From Trichoderma breve (lineage: Eukaryota; Ascomycota; Sordariomycetes; Hypocreales; Hypocreaceae): a stretch of 64,000 nucleotides of DNA. The position numbers were made by a program, and so were the translations under genes. Below the pieces are notes generated by a model, which worked only from the letters and a program-made list of their open reading frames with translations, was not told where the DNA came from and did no database searches. The stretch is from NCBI RefSeq assembly GCF_028502605.1, contig NC_079233.1, positions 3,782,001 to 3,846,000 on the forward strand. The letters are read 5' to 3'. How positions within the stretch are numbered: the stretch's first letter is position 1; each line of letters opens with the position of its first letter. Positions 12,344-23,292 of this stretch are shown piece after piece.

Positions 12344-12795
12344 TTATTAGTGATGTCTTCCTCCTCCTAGTGGATAATAAGCTCCATCGAAAGCGTCGGG
12401 AGCCACAAGGGGCGGCAACCAACCGGACAATTAGCCGCATCCTGGCCGGCGGAGCTCGAGCGATTTAGGCTAAATTGCACATTTGCGGTTCCCTCAGCCT
12501 GATCATCCGGAATATCGAAGAACTGTTTCGAGAACCCGAAGGTGAATGCAGCTTGTTGCCGCAGCATTCCATGGTCATCTTCTCGCCCCCCATTCAGATC
12601 CACAATGACATGTTTTTTTCTCGGTGATGTACGAGTAAATGAAAAAGAGGGCTTGAGCTGCAAGGTAAAGCGCCATATTCCCGAAATGCATGTGGCATCA
12701 TGCCTACGTAGGTTAGCAGAGCCACATCGGTTCATGCCCGTACATACCAGATGAGCGAACGCAGTTAAACGCACAAATAAGAGACAAGAGAGCAA
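12344..12795 (-). pseudogene. Possible coding relic or unrecognised minus-strand gene
   Basis: Reading down the minus strand there is an intron-like block (GTATGT donor, GCTAAC branch site, CTACGTAG acceptor, about 12706-12750), then an open stretch with protein-like composition. One part (FGFSKQFFDIPDDQ) faintly recalls the N-terminal region of 2-oxoglutarate oxygenases. The frame stops at 12367. A second frame across the same end gives LVAPDAFDGAYYPLGGG before its own stop near 12344, as if a frameshift lay between. No ATG starts the first block. It may be a decayed gene, or chance open sequence in a promoter. Confidence 0.2.
12431..12474. promoter_or_regulatory. Inverted pair of Xyr1/XlnR-type GGCTAA elements
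   Basis: TTAGCC at 12431-12436 (GGCTAA on the other strand) and GGCTAAA at 12468-12474 lie about 0.9 kb upstream of xyl1. GGCTAA(A) is the published core bound by XlnR/Xyr1, the activator of xylanase and xylose genes. The second copy sits in a near-palindrome (ATTTAGGCTAAAT). Binding here is inferred, not shown. Confidence 0.4.
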
Positions 12796-13374
12796 AGTGA
12801 CAAGTTAAACGCGCTAATAGGAGAGCAGAATGACGAGCCACCAAGGACCCTGAGCTCTCCGTGTTAGACAAGATAGATGACAGCTTGCGGCCACATGCTC
12901 CCCCACCTCCTGGGTGAGAAAGCCATACATACGGGCCGGTTAGATCTGCTAGTTTCTACCCGCCCTCATGCATATAGGCGGCAAACAAGAACTGGCGCTG
13001 GGTCCGACGGATTATTACTGGAGCTTTGGCTTGGGCCGTTGCCTCCTCATATCTAGACTCGCCCATCCATCCCAGGCCCCAGCTGACCCTTACTTGGCGG
13101 GCTAGAGTGGGATTCGATTCCACTGCGTCAAAAAAGAAAAAGAGGACTCCGCAAAGGGGCGATAGCAAGGCTGCGGCTGCGAATAAGAGAGTAACCCCAA
13201 GCCATGAGGCACCGAGCGAGCATCCTCTCGAGTGGAGTTCGAGCGTTGTCCATAAATAAGCCCCGACAACCTTCGTTCTTCCTGTCTCGTTTGTCTATCT
13301 CATCTGACGCTCAACCGGTTCACACTCACAAGACCTACCGTTGTTTCTCGACCCAAGGAAGACTAGCAAGCAAG

Positions 13375-14557
13375 ATGGCGTCCCCCACGATTAAGCTCAA
13401 CAGCGGATATGAGATGCCCCAGGTGGGCTTTGGCCTCTGGAAGGTCGACAACGCCGTGTGCGCGGATACCGTTTACAACGCCATCAAGGCCGGTTACCGT
13501 CTGTTCGACGGTGCTTGTGGTAAGTTTCAATCTTTTTCTCAAACTCAAAGAGAAGAGTGAAAAAAAATAGAAGAATCTCTCTCTCTTTTCCCCGCATTTT
13601 GCTCGTGAAAGTTGGGGTTGCGTCACTAGAAAACAGCATCAGCGCTAACGTTGCATCTCCCACTTACACAGACTATGGCAACGAAAAGGAGTGTGGCGAG
13701 GGTGTTGCCCGCGCCATCAAGGAGGGCATCGTGAAGCGTGAGGAGCTCTTCATCGTCTCCAAGCTGTGGCAGACCTTCCACGACGAGGACAAGGTCGAGC
13801 CCATCACCCGCAAGCAGCTTGCCGACTGGCAGATTGACTACTTTGACCTCTTCCTCATCCACTTCCCCGCTGCCCTCGAGTACGTTGACCCCAGCGTCCG
13901 CTATCCCCCCGGATGGTTCTACGACGGCAAGAGCGAGGTCCGATGGAGCAAGACCACCCTCCAGCAGACCTGGGGAGCCATGGAGAAGCTGGTCGATGCC
14001 GGCCTTGCCCGCAGCATCGGTATCTCCAACTACCAGGCCCAGTCTGTGTATGACAACCTCATCTACGCCAGGATCCGCCCGGCTACGCTCCAGATTGAGC
14101 ACCACCCTTACCTCCAGCAGCCCGACCTGGTCAACCTTGCTCAGAAGGAGGGCATCACCGTCACAGCATACTCCTCCTTCGGCCCCACTGGCTTCATGGA
14201 GATTGAGGACTTCCGCGTCAAGCACGCCGCTCCTTTGATGGAGAGCCCCGTCATCAAGGAGATTGCCACCAAGCACAAGAAGACCCCTGCTCAGGTCCTC
14301 CTCCGATGGGCTACTCAGCGCGGCCTGGCCGTTATCCCCAAGACCAGCCGATCGGAAGTCATGGCCCAGAACCTGGATTCAGTCAACTTCAACTTGGACG
14401 ACGGCGACTTGACCAAGATTGCCGAGATGGACTTGAACATCCGATTCAACAAGCCCACAAACGTGAGTTGCCTCTTGTCATCACTCGTATCAAACTGTTC
14501 ATTGCTAACCTTTGAGCACAGTACTTCTCCGCTGATAAGCTGTTCCTCTTTGGCTAA
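13375..14557 (+). CDS. xyl1: NAD(P)H-dependent D-xylose reductase (aldo-keto reductase)
   Basis: Exons are 13375-13519, 13672-14462 and 14522-14557 (323 residues); introns are 152 and 59 bp, and the last exon only adds [11 protein letters not shown]. The enzyme reduces D-xylose to xylitol, the first step of fungal pentose catabolism, and acts in the cytosol. The aldo-keto reductase tetrad is complete: Asp45, Tyr50, Lys79 and His112 (in LFDGACDYGNE, VSKLW and LIHFP). The C-terminal [14 protein letters not shown] is the cofactor phosphate-binding segment; Lys-Thr-Ser-Arg fits NADPH preference. Length and sequence match hypocrealean Xyl1. GGCTAA elements upstream suggest Xyr1 control. The reading frame is open upstream to an ATG at 13204 (57 extra residues with a mitochondrial look), but 13375 matches known Xyl1 proteins and was chosen. 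Confidence 0.97.
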
Positions 14558-14929
14558 ATTGGAAGATGGTTGGGTAAAGAAAAAAAAGAAAAAGAAATCC
14601 TTTTGTGCTAGTAAAATTCCCTTGTTGGTGTTAGGATCACGTCTTCATTGTTCCACTTTCAAAGAATAGCTGGGCGGTCAGTCTGGATAGAATACAAATA
14701 TCAGAATATTCCGAACCATTGGAGCTGGCAAAATCTTTGTTTCATCTTTCACCACTTTGGACACGATGAGTGTCCGATCAAATTAAATCAGTGAAACGGG
14801 ACACAAATGCCTTGATTGTTGCAGCAAAAGATGCCATGACATAATAATTCGTTTGACGCCGTAGTATTTCCTCCAAAAGACAAACCATTCTGCAACTCTA
14901 ATACTCCAATCCACATCGTGAAACTCACA
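14558..14929. other. Convergent 3' flanks of xyl1 and sds22
   Basis: Only 3' UTR-like sequence is seen, with A-rich tracts just after the xyl1 stop. No gene. Confidence 0.6.
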
Positions 14930-16187
14930 TTATACTCTCACGAATGCTGAACAAGGTTAGAGGATGATCAAACTGGGAAATACCGGGGGTAAGATAAGAC
15001 TCACTAGCATCAATCTGCTTCACTTGTGGGAGTGCAAGCCGAACTTTGTTCCTGTACAGAGCGGGGCCACGCAGCTGAAGAGGGTTGCCCTCAAAATAGA
15101 CGGTTGTCAAGTCCTCCTTGTCTTTCAACTCCTTTTCCACCTCGGCAAAGTCTCCCAGTTGATTGTAACTGGCCCACAATTCTTCGAGATTTTCCAAGGG
15201 ACCAACACCTTTGAGGCTGCTAATCTGATTGTTGGAAATTTCGAGTATCTTGAGGTTGGTGTTATTCTCAATACCTTCCAAGGATTCGAGGGCGTTGTGG
15301 GCAATGTATAGCTCCTCTAGCTGAGGGACTTCCTTGAGGGGAGACAAATCTCGGATGCGGTTGGACTGGATACTCAGCAGACGCAGCTTGGGGAGTCCTC
15401 CGAGCCCTGTCAGCTCTGTAATCTTGTTCTTCGCCAGCCAGAGCTCTTCTAGATTCTGCAGGCTATCAAGGTTTTGGATCTCTCGGATACGGTTTGAGCC
15501 GAGTTCTAGAGACTTGAGCTTGTCAAGACCTTCTAGCCCCTCGATTTTGCTGATCTTGTTAGCGACCAGGAATATCTCCTTAAGGTCTTTAAGATGATTG
15601 ATGTGCTTAATGTGTTTGATCTTGTTGAAACTGAGATCCAGGCTTGTAAGCTTTGTTAGGTTGTCCAAGCCCCGGATGTGGGAGATCAGGTTATCGTATA
15701 AATCCAGCTCTTCCAGCGTATCGGCAAGGCTTTCGAGACTTTCGATATCTTGGATGACATTTTGTCGGAGACAAATGCGGGTAACGTTCTTGAAGCGCTC
15801 CAGCCGTAGGGCAGGTAGTGACGAGATGCGAGAGTGGGAGCACATGATTTCTTCGGTGCCGGAATCCTCGCTGTCGAGCAAATCTGTCATGTGAAACAAA
15901 CGTCAGCTCCGGATACGTAGAATCTCGGCTCATGGTTTCCTACTCTCGTCTGCCCGGATCTCCTCTCCATGCAGGACATTGCTGTCGTCTGAGTACTCCG
16001 GGTCTGACAGGGCCTCGGGATTGGTCATGAGCGCAGTCTTGGGAATCCGGAGCTTGCCATCCCATCCCTTGCTATCTCTGAGAGACGGGCTTGGCTCGCC
16101 ATCGACGTGATGAGACGGCCGGTCGTCCACGATGTCGATGTGGGCAGTGCCCTCGCTCTCTTTATCTTTTTCGTGCGGGACGTCCAT
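14930..16187 (-). CDS. sds22: Sds22, leucine-rich-repeat regulator of protein phosphatase 1
   Basis: Exons are 16187-15944, 15883-15005 and 14946-14930 (379 residues); introns are 60 and 58 bp. After an acidic, low-complexity N-terminus (~85 residues) come about eleven 22-residue leucine-rich repeats of the Sds22 class (for example LEELDLYDNLISHIRGLDNL and LKSLELGSNRIREIQNLDSL) and a C-terminal LRR cap. By family, Sds22 binds nascent PP1 catalytic subunit and directs its maturation and nuclear role. The tiny last exon matters: splicing at GTGAGT (after GATGCTA) to TTCAG gives QIDATFVRV, the conserved Sds22 end, whereas reading through adds an unrelated tail. The first intron uses a weak GTAGGA donor but joins in phase and removes an in-frame stop. 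Confidence 0.95.
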
Positions 16188-16730
16188 GACGCACTGCCGA
16201 TTCTAGTGTAAGCTTGGGGCAAGATCGTCGCAGGAGAGATTTGGATTGTCAAAGTTCTGAAGCTCGGCCAGAAGACGTCGTAGGTGCTGGATGATGCTCT
16301 GATCACTGGATAGTTTGGTTTGTCTGAGAGCAGAAGAGGCACGCGAAACGGCTCCAGTGCTGCCTATTAGTATTTTCTGGAGCTTTCTTATTTAAGCTCC
16401 AACTTTGAGCCTTGCGACAGATGAGAGCCCGAGTGGCGTATTTTCAGTGATGGGTGACGCCCAAGCCCACTAAACGCACGGCTGCTTCAGGCTAACGCGG
16501 GGTGGCAGGGGCTGCATCATTACAAAAAGTCCTGTAATTGACCTTGACAGCTGCATGTGGCCATTTTTATGGCTGTTACATAACATCTATTGATCTTTCA
16601 AACGGCTCAACCTCTGGAAAGGAGCAAACAATACTGCCGAGGTCGAGCATGTTGTGAAAGATTGAGCAAGATTTGTTCCCACAGTCACTCCATACCTGAT
16701 AGCGGAGTCCGGGAACTTCAGCTGTCAGTA
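16188..16730. other. Divergent promoter between sds22 and hydrolase gene
   Basis: Shared 5' region of two divergently transcribed genes. No gene or clear regulatory site was recognised. Confidence 0.5.
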
Positions 16731-17996
16731 ATGCGCATCCCATCGTCGTCGGTTGCTCATCTCAGAGTGCCGGTGATACATGTGACGACAAGGGGCTACC
16801 GAACAGCTGCACCATGGGCATGGCAAGCAAGAAAACATACCGTTCAATATGGTTATAACCATGGGCGTTCCATTGTCAAGAGGCAAATCCATCTTGGCCA
16901 AGTCTTGATGCCGCCTCTCATCTTCACCGGACTCTTTCTTGCCCTCTGGTGCTACAAATGTATCATGCTTGTCTTATTTCAGAATGCCATCATATACAAC
17001 CCCTTTCTCCCACCAAATGCACGAAGTATGACGATCTCCGAGTTTTCTCGTCAGTGTGGGGGCATCGAATGGAAAGAGGATAGAATCAAGTCTCTGGATG
17101 GCACAGAAGTTGCGCTTTGTATAAGTGAGATATCTTGTGGCGACGAGCGTGGTGGCTCATCCAAAGGACCAAAGACGCCAGTCTACATCCTCTATTTCCA
17201 AGGTATGCTAATCGAATTCCGTTAAAACTGTTGCATTTGGCTAATTTGAGGTATAGGGAACGCTTCATCTCTCCCCCCTCGACTGCCAGATCTGTCAGGC
17301 ATCCTACGTCAGCTGAAAGCAGAAACCAAGGGACAAGTGCACTACACCATGATTTGTCTCAGCTACAGGGGATATTGGACATCTCACGATCGTCCTTCCG
17401 AGAAAGGCATCGACTTGGATTCTGAAGCGGCTCTCCGATGGGTGTCAAAGCTTCATCATGAGAAACATAAAGAAACACAGGTGGCACCAGTCACTATCCT
17501 TTGGGGACAGAGCATCGGATGTGGCTTCGTGACAAACCTAGCTGCCAAGACCCAAGATGCTGCCAATCTGCCAATCAATGCCCTGGTGCTAGAGACGCCG
17601 TTCACAAATACCCGAGCAATGCTCACGGCGCTGTATCCGCAAAAGTGGCTGCCATATCGATATCTATGGCCGTTCTTGCGCAACCACCTCGACAGCTGGG
17701 CAAACTTGGAGCTGATAACCGCAAAAGCCCAAAAGCCAGGGGTCTACATAGTAGAGGGGGGCAAGGACGAATTGGTGCCATCTGATCATGGCGACATCCT
17801 TTATCGGCGGTGCCAGGACGTCCAATTATATGCAGAACTGCACACCGTTCGCGGAGCGCTCCATAACGATGTGATGGTAAGGAGACATGGCAAACACATC
17901 ATTGCACAGTCTATTGCCGTAGCGGTCTCGCGGGCGCAGGAACTCTCTGCCGATCAGGTGCAATGTCTGCCCGGGTTGGCAAAAAGCAAAACCTGA
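16731..17996 (+). CDS. Bem46/ABHD12-13-like membrane-anchored alpha/beta hydrolase
   Basis: Exons are 16731-17202 and 17257-17996 (403 residues); the 54-bp intron splits a Gly codon (YFQ-GNASS). One N-terminal membrane segment (about 60-85, LMPPLIFTGLFLALWCYKCI) is followed by an alpha/beta-hydrolase fold. The catalytic triad is readable: nucleophile Ser243 in GQSIG, Asp328 in GGKDELVP and His360 in GALHND. The block YILYFQGNASS carries the oxyanion strand seen in the Bem46 family. Family members sit on the ER or plasma membrane and act as serine hydrolases, some on lysophospholipids; Bem46 affects polarity and germination in filamentous fungi. The substrate here is unknown. The first ATG downstream of the last upstream stop that gives a sensible signal anchor was chosen. 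Confidence 0.88.
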
Positions 17997-19106
17997 GCGT
18001 GAACACCGGACCCGAATCTTATACATGAGAGTTTGGTCAGATCAGCTGTGCTACGGCTCCTACTTCCAGTCATGGCCAAGTCCGCGCCCAACACACACAC
18101 ACGGGATCCTCGTACCGGCCTTAGCTGGTGCAGTAGCTTACCAGAAACTCAGATGCAACAAGGCCTGTACCTTGCAATGCAATCTATCCATGATCCACTG
18201 GCGAAAAGCACGGCCCAAGCGTGAGGCTTGTTGCAGGCCGTCCGTTGTGAGACACTTGCTGTCGTGAGAATTAGATAGAGCGTTCAAGGCATCAGGACTG
18301 CTTCAACCATGGTCGGTGACAAAACCTTGATGTAATTGGCTTCAATTGACTCCGAGATTCTCACATTCCTCTCGTCTGAAGTTTCCAGCAGCCCGAATCC
18401 CAAAACTTTTGATTCCGCGTGCCCCATCGCCTTGATGCACTATCGCGCATTCCTGCAGGCTGGTGTATGGATGCCTTGCACGGCTCCAGGCACCGCACGG
18501 CTCAGAACAGGCTGTCCCACTACAGCCACCATCAAACCTGTTGAAACGCCCGTGGCCTGCCCCCCCTTTTCTCAGCCCTTCTTTGCTCTGACTCGACGAA
18601 CTTAGCAAGGATCCTTGGTCATCGGGCTGCGAATCCGCCTTGGCCTCTCAGAATGGTCGATACAAGTGCCGCCTGGCATCACGTGCTTTCGCAATCTTTT
18701 GGCGTTCACAGTGACGCACTGTGACTTTTACTGTACAGGACTAGACGCGAAATTAACCGAGTGGACGCGTTGTGTCATCTCATTATCACCAACCCTGCCT
18801 AGGCCGCCTCACTAACGGATCCGGGGGGTGTCCATAGGCAGACAACGCCTCCTATGGCTTGGGTCCGGTGTCGTATAAAACCATGGCGTTCCACCTCGCT
18901 TTATGCAAAAATTTCAGCATCGTCCGGCTCGGTGCCTTAGGTAAGTGAATCGATTTTACGGTGTGGTCGATTCATTCCGGACTTTCCTCTCCTTCACACT
19001 TAATGGTTATGGGCAGATTGCACGGTTGATTGCATCTGCCGTTCATGACAATTGTGTCTTTCTTTAATTAATCTTTTTAATCACACCGTCTCCGACCGGG
19101 TCCACA
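17997..19106. other. Intergenic, promoter of BTB gene
   Basis: No gene is supported in this 1.1-kb stretch. A TATAAAA box lies at 18874-18880, about 230 bases before the BTB start codon. Confidence 0.5.
18874..18880 (+). promoter_or_regulatory. TATA box of BTB gene
   Basis: TATAAAA in a GC-balanced context upstream of the BTB gene, at a distance compatible with a fungal core promoter and a ~200-base leader. Confidence 0.4.
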
Positions 19107-20043
19107 ATGTTCTCCAGGCGCTACGAAACCTCCAGCCGGAGCTTTTCCAAAGGCCACAAAGTGACTAAATCCAGCTCTTCCTTTAGCAAGGACAGCGGTA
19201 TTACTAAAAAGCGCCATGAATCTCGCCACCGGAGACCAGCTACGGCTTCGTCCGCAACTGCCAGTGAGGACACCATCATGACAAGGTAAGTCATCCTCTA
19301 TCGTGCAACCCAAAGAGTGTCTACTAATGCCACCACTAGCAACCTGAGCTCTTCTGTTGTGACCCTCGTTGTCGGTGCCGAGCAGAGACTTTTCGCCGCG
19401 CACGAAAACGTCCTCTCTTCGAGCCCCTTTTTCGACAACGCCCTGCGAAAACTCTACACCGACCCCTCTGCCAAGAGAATCTCTCTTCCGGACGAAGAGC
19501 CCGAGATTTTCAGCTCGGTGCTGGAGTACATGTATAAAGGGGACTACTATCCCCGCTTGGTGCACAACAAGCGGCGGGATTCCTGGGAACTAGAGGCCCC
19601 CGGGAATGACGATGATAGAAGGACGGCAGAAAGTACAGTCTACCATCGTGGCGTTGACGGTGACCTACTCAAGGACACTGTCATCTACTGTGCTGCTGAG
19701 CGGTATGGCCTAGATGAGTTGAAGAAACTGGCTCTGCGCAAGCAAGGTCTTCGTAAGTTCTCTTGTTAGCACATTGTTCGTCCTGTCCTACTCCTGACAC
19801 AAAGTAGAATCCGGCATTCAGTGCAGCACCATCTTGGCCTCTGCAAGATATGCATATGCCAACACCCCTGACAGCGACTCAAAGCTGCGAGCCCATTACT
19901 TGGCTCTGATCATTCGATCTCGTAGCACATTCAAGCGAAGTGGCACAATGCAGCTCGAAATGTTCAATGGAGGCACTCCGCTCTTCTTTGACCTCTTTGT
20001 GGCCCTCTGCAACCACGTCGATGATATTTCATCTACACAGTAG
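19107..20043 (+). CDS. BTB/POZ-domain protein
   Basis: Exons are 19107-19285, 19340-19752 and 19808-20043 (275 residues); introns are 54 and 55 bp with GTAAGT donors. The Ser/Arg-rich N-terminus (~60 residues) looks disordered. The BTB fold follows: VVTLVVGAEQRLFAAHENVL (strand plus the conserved His), SSPFFDNAL, ISLPDEEPEIFSSVLEYMY, then a helical back end containing YCAAERYGLDELKKLAL. Fungal proteins of this type are abundant and mostly of unknown role; some are Cul3 adaptors. Two AGs lie three bases apart at the last acceptor (19804 and 19807), giving LESGIQ or QSGIQ; the second was chosen. Both keep the frame. Confidence 0.85.
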
Positions 20044-21116
20044 GTCTTTCTTATCTGTTATTTCTTTTAATTACTAGTACGTGATTAACAGTCAAGAAGA
20101 AATACCCCACGATCTACCCGCCACATGTAATGTCTTAAGCTCGTCTCTATAAGAGCCAATTTCCTTTCCTATGTCACCCACCAAAATGACCACACCAGCC
20201 CGATAACAAAAACAAACAGTCGCGGCGCTTTTATGGAATCATGTTTTCTTTATGCAGTTATTTTTTTTTTCACGACTATTCCCCCACGTCATCTCTTGTA
20301 TCATTATGTCTCTGCTTTTTTCAGCCGCCACACCCAGCGGCTTGTTTGTTTTATCTCATTTGTCAACTCTTGAAGATTTATGGCACTATCTGAAATTACG
20401 ATGATTTGGTATTTATGGACGGGGGATCACGTATTATTCTGAACGAGCTGAGATTGAACTATAAGGTTAGCTCGTATCTATAAAAGGGATTGAGGCTCAC
20501 AAGAGTCGCTGTATTCGTTGTGTTAGAGCTATATACCGAGCTTGTATTAAAAATAAGTTACTTCTTTTGTTTAGCAAAAACTTACACTCCAAGTCACACA
20601 GCTGTTGAGTTGAAGCTGGCATCATCCCTTGATTTGGTAAAGAACTTTGAAGTAAAATGGTAATATATCGGATCATGTGCCATGGCCTCATTCGTTCCTC
20701 ATCATCGAACCGCGCACCCTTCGGACATCCCAGTCAGATCCCTAAACTTTCCGGGCAATGAGTCATTAGCTTAATGCAAAAATACTCAGGCAAACATCAG
20801 GTGTGGTAGCAGCGAAGGTGTACATGTGCACGCAAGAGTCTCAGTGAGCCAACCAAGCGGCGAGGCTGTTGGATGAAGCAGCCACTAGGAGAAGGCCGTA
20901 TTCACGGATATCTTGGCTATCTAATATGTTATGCGTGCTGTAGTACTTCGGGTGTAGGTATGGCTAGTGGGTAGCGAAACATGTGCGCGCACTTAAACCT
21001 TTTTCTGAGAATAATAGGCTGCAAGATGCCTCTCGCGTATGAAGCTACGAGGCTAGAATGATTCTGAGTTTCATTAAACGACTATGATCATCATCTGATA
21101 CCACCTTCGGTCTCAT
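20044..21116. other. Convergent 3' flanks of BTB gene and csn12
   Basis: No gene is supported. The sequence is AT-rich with T-tracts at about 20263, and no open frame has a recognisable product. Confidence 0.5.
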
Positions 21117-22773
21117 TTAGACGCCTGTCCCCGGGAAAGCGCCTTTCTTGGATAACACTACGATGCCTCGTTCGCGGGCAATATAGCCTTTCATCAGATC
21201 CTAGTTATCGACGTCAGCAACCATGCTCGGATGATAAATGCAAATAAACGCAATCAGAGAGTCTGAACCATACCTTGTAGATCATATTTGCTATCAAGCA
21301 TTCGACTTCATCAGTGTCAACCAACTCTCCACCGCTCCCCATACAAATAGCTGCGCGGAATTCTGCCACTGGTACTCGTGTGCGGCGTACTGGAGTGGTT
21401 TCTCCCTCTTTGAGCTCGTCAAACCCTCCCGCGATGAAGACTTTGCGTAACAAGTTGCGCAAGGCAATGTCACGACCACGTTCAAGCGTCAGGTAAATGC
21501 GCCTCTTGACAAATTCATCCTCACCTTCTTGTAGTGCGAGGTCAAAGGCGCGAAGATCACCGCTTCTGATGCATTGGGCTAGGGGAAGGAAGAGCTTTTG
21601 TAGGCGCGGAAATGGCTCCAGAAGTGCTTTTGTGGGCAACACGTGGGTAGTGAGGAGGCGACATGGGATGAGATACGTAAGGATGCGCCTATAAATTGTT
21701 AATACTGCATTAGTTAAGTGACAAAATATTTCAACATACTCCAAATTTGGCAGTGCATCCTTGTTGCAGAGCTCCCATGCTTCGACAAGATGTTTCTCCG
21801 CCTGGAGTAGTGCCGTTAGTTATAAAAACGCCTCATGATAGAGAACTTCTTCTCACCTCGACATAATTTTCTTCGAGGAAAAATAAAACGCCCTCATAAA
21901 ACTTGAAGGTGACCCTTTGTGACTTTGGAAACGCCGACAATGGTGGCATGTCTCCTCTGTATGCGCTCAACGTCTTTAAAATGGTTCGTGAGAGTGAGGC
22001 CGAGTTCAGCTTAAAGTATGTTTTGAACAGCAGGTTGATGATGAAATAGATGCCCCATTTCCTGGATTCTTCTAACGGCGCTCTAAACCTGAGTGTTAGA
22101 ATCACACAACATGGGATTGAAGCAGGCCACAAACCTGTCATTGAGACAAAGTGTGAATATTCTTTTCAGATGCTGCTCGCAATCTCTCAGTTGGCCTTGT
22201 TTTTCGGTCTCTGGATCAAAGTCATCCTGCATAAGAGAGGCTCCTCCAGAGTTGTCACCGAGGTTGCGGCTGCGCTCCGCATCAGATTTGATGGCGAATA
22301 GTCTCAAGTATTTGCCGATCATGTAGAGACACGGGATTGTCCACGCTTCGAACCCAAAGTTATTATACCCCCGAATCAGTATGGATGTTAATTCTTTCCA
22401 TGATTCATAGACTTTGGTCCACGTTGACTGTTCCAACGTTAGCAGCTAGGCACCCATGGTCTTTAGTATACAGCGTCACGTTATATACCTTGCCATCTTC
22501 TCCTGCAACAATGTCCCCAACAGCATTCCAATATGCAGCATATACTTCGACCCAGCCTTTGATCTCCTCATGATCCAGACCTCGCTGGTGAGATGAGTTT
22601 GATTTGATCAAGTGTTTGATGTCGCCTTTGATCCTAGACGAATTGCTGCTCTTCAAAATCGACCTCAGTCGCTGGGGATTCTCTGGTGGGGAAATCGGTG
22701 AGAGCGTTGCTGCGAGCAAGTATCCATTCTGCTCTGCATGGGCTCTCGCAAAGCCCTTGAATAGCTCGTCCAT
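21117..22773 (-). CDS. csn12: Csn12/Thp1-like PCI-domain protein
   Basis: Six exons: 22773-22489, 22427-22135, 22082-21857, 21801-21740, 21688-21274 and 21200-21117 (454 residues); introns are 61, 52, 55, 51 and 73 bp. Csn12 family proteins carry a C-terminal PCI domain; with Sem1 they act near the COP9 signalosome and in mRNA splicing or export complexes. Diagnostic blocks are [84 protein letters not shown] and the end [20 protein letters not shown]. Two acceptors were decided by conservation: the third exon starts so as to give [13 protein letters not shown], and the 62-base fourth exon ends with a split Glu codon (NLE-RILTYL). The start is the ATG giving MDELFK; upstream codons have no family match. 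Confidence 0.92.
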
Positions 22774-23292
22774 ATCGATGGAGATGAAAGCCCGAAATGG
22801 GCTTGAATGGTTAAATGCTGGTTCGCTCTCAGTTCCCGTCGAGTCAGAGAGCAAGTTGATTCTGTTTGAGGTAAGACAATTCTGGTCCGATTGAGATGGT
22901 GCAGTCTATAAGAAGAGATTGATACAGCTAAGAATGTCTATCCATACCACAAGGGAAGCTCCAACGCCTTACCACCCATCACAGGTAAAGGCATCAAGGT
23001 ACGTACCGCTTAGCTCCAATGGTAGCTGAGGTAAGCAGAATCTGCGTGTGACTTTTCACGTGATGTGTTGCCGAACTCTTCTGGCGCTGTGGATCTGCTC
23101 TCAGCCAATCGCTGTGGAGGTTAAAGCCCTGCGACAAGTTTGGTGCTCAACCCTCCCCACTCACCCGCACACAAAAATTATCGCTGCATCACCTCTAACT
23201 TGACAATCTTCAAATTTCGCGATTTGTCGAACAGTCACAGTGAGTCGGAAGATTATCTTGTTCAGATATTGTACATACTAACGATCGTCCAG
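22774..23292. other. Divergent promoter of csn12 and rpl20
   Basis: Shared 5' flank. Near its right end is a well-formed intron-like block (GTGAGT at 23240, ACTAAC at 23278, CAG at 23292) abutting the rpl20 start codon. No other gene is seen. Confidence 0.5.

Larger units (their letters stand above)
11664..13374. other. Intergenic between kinase and xyl1
   Basis: This is shared 5' flank of two divergent genes. It holds the TTC microsatellite, GGCTAA-type elements, an imperfect duplication near 12765-12840 and a coding-like minus-strand segment (listed separately). No other gene is supported. Confidence 0.5.
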
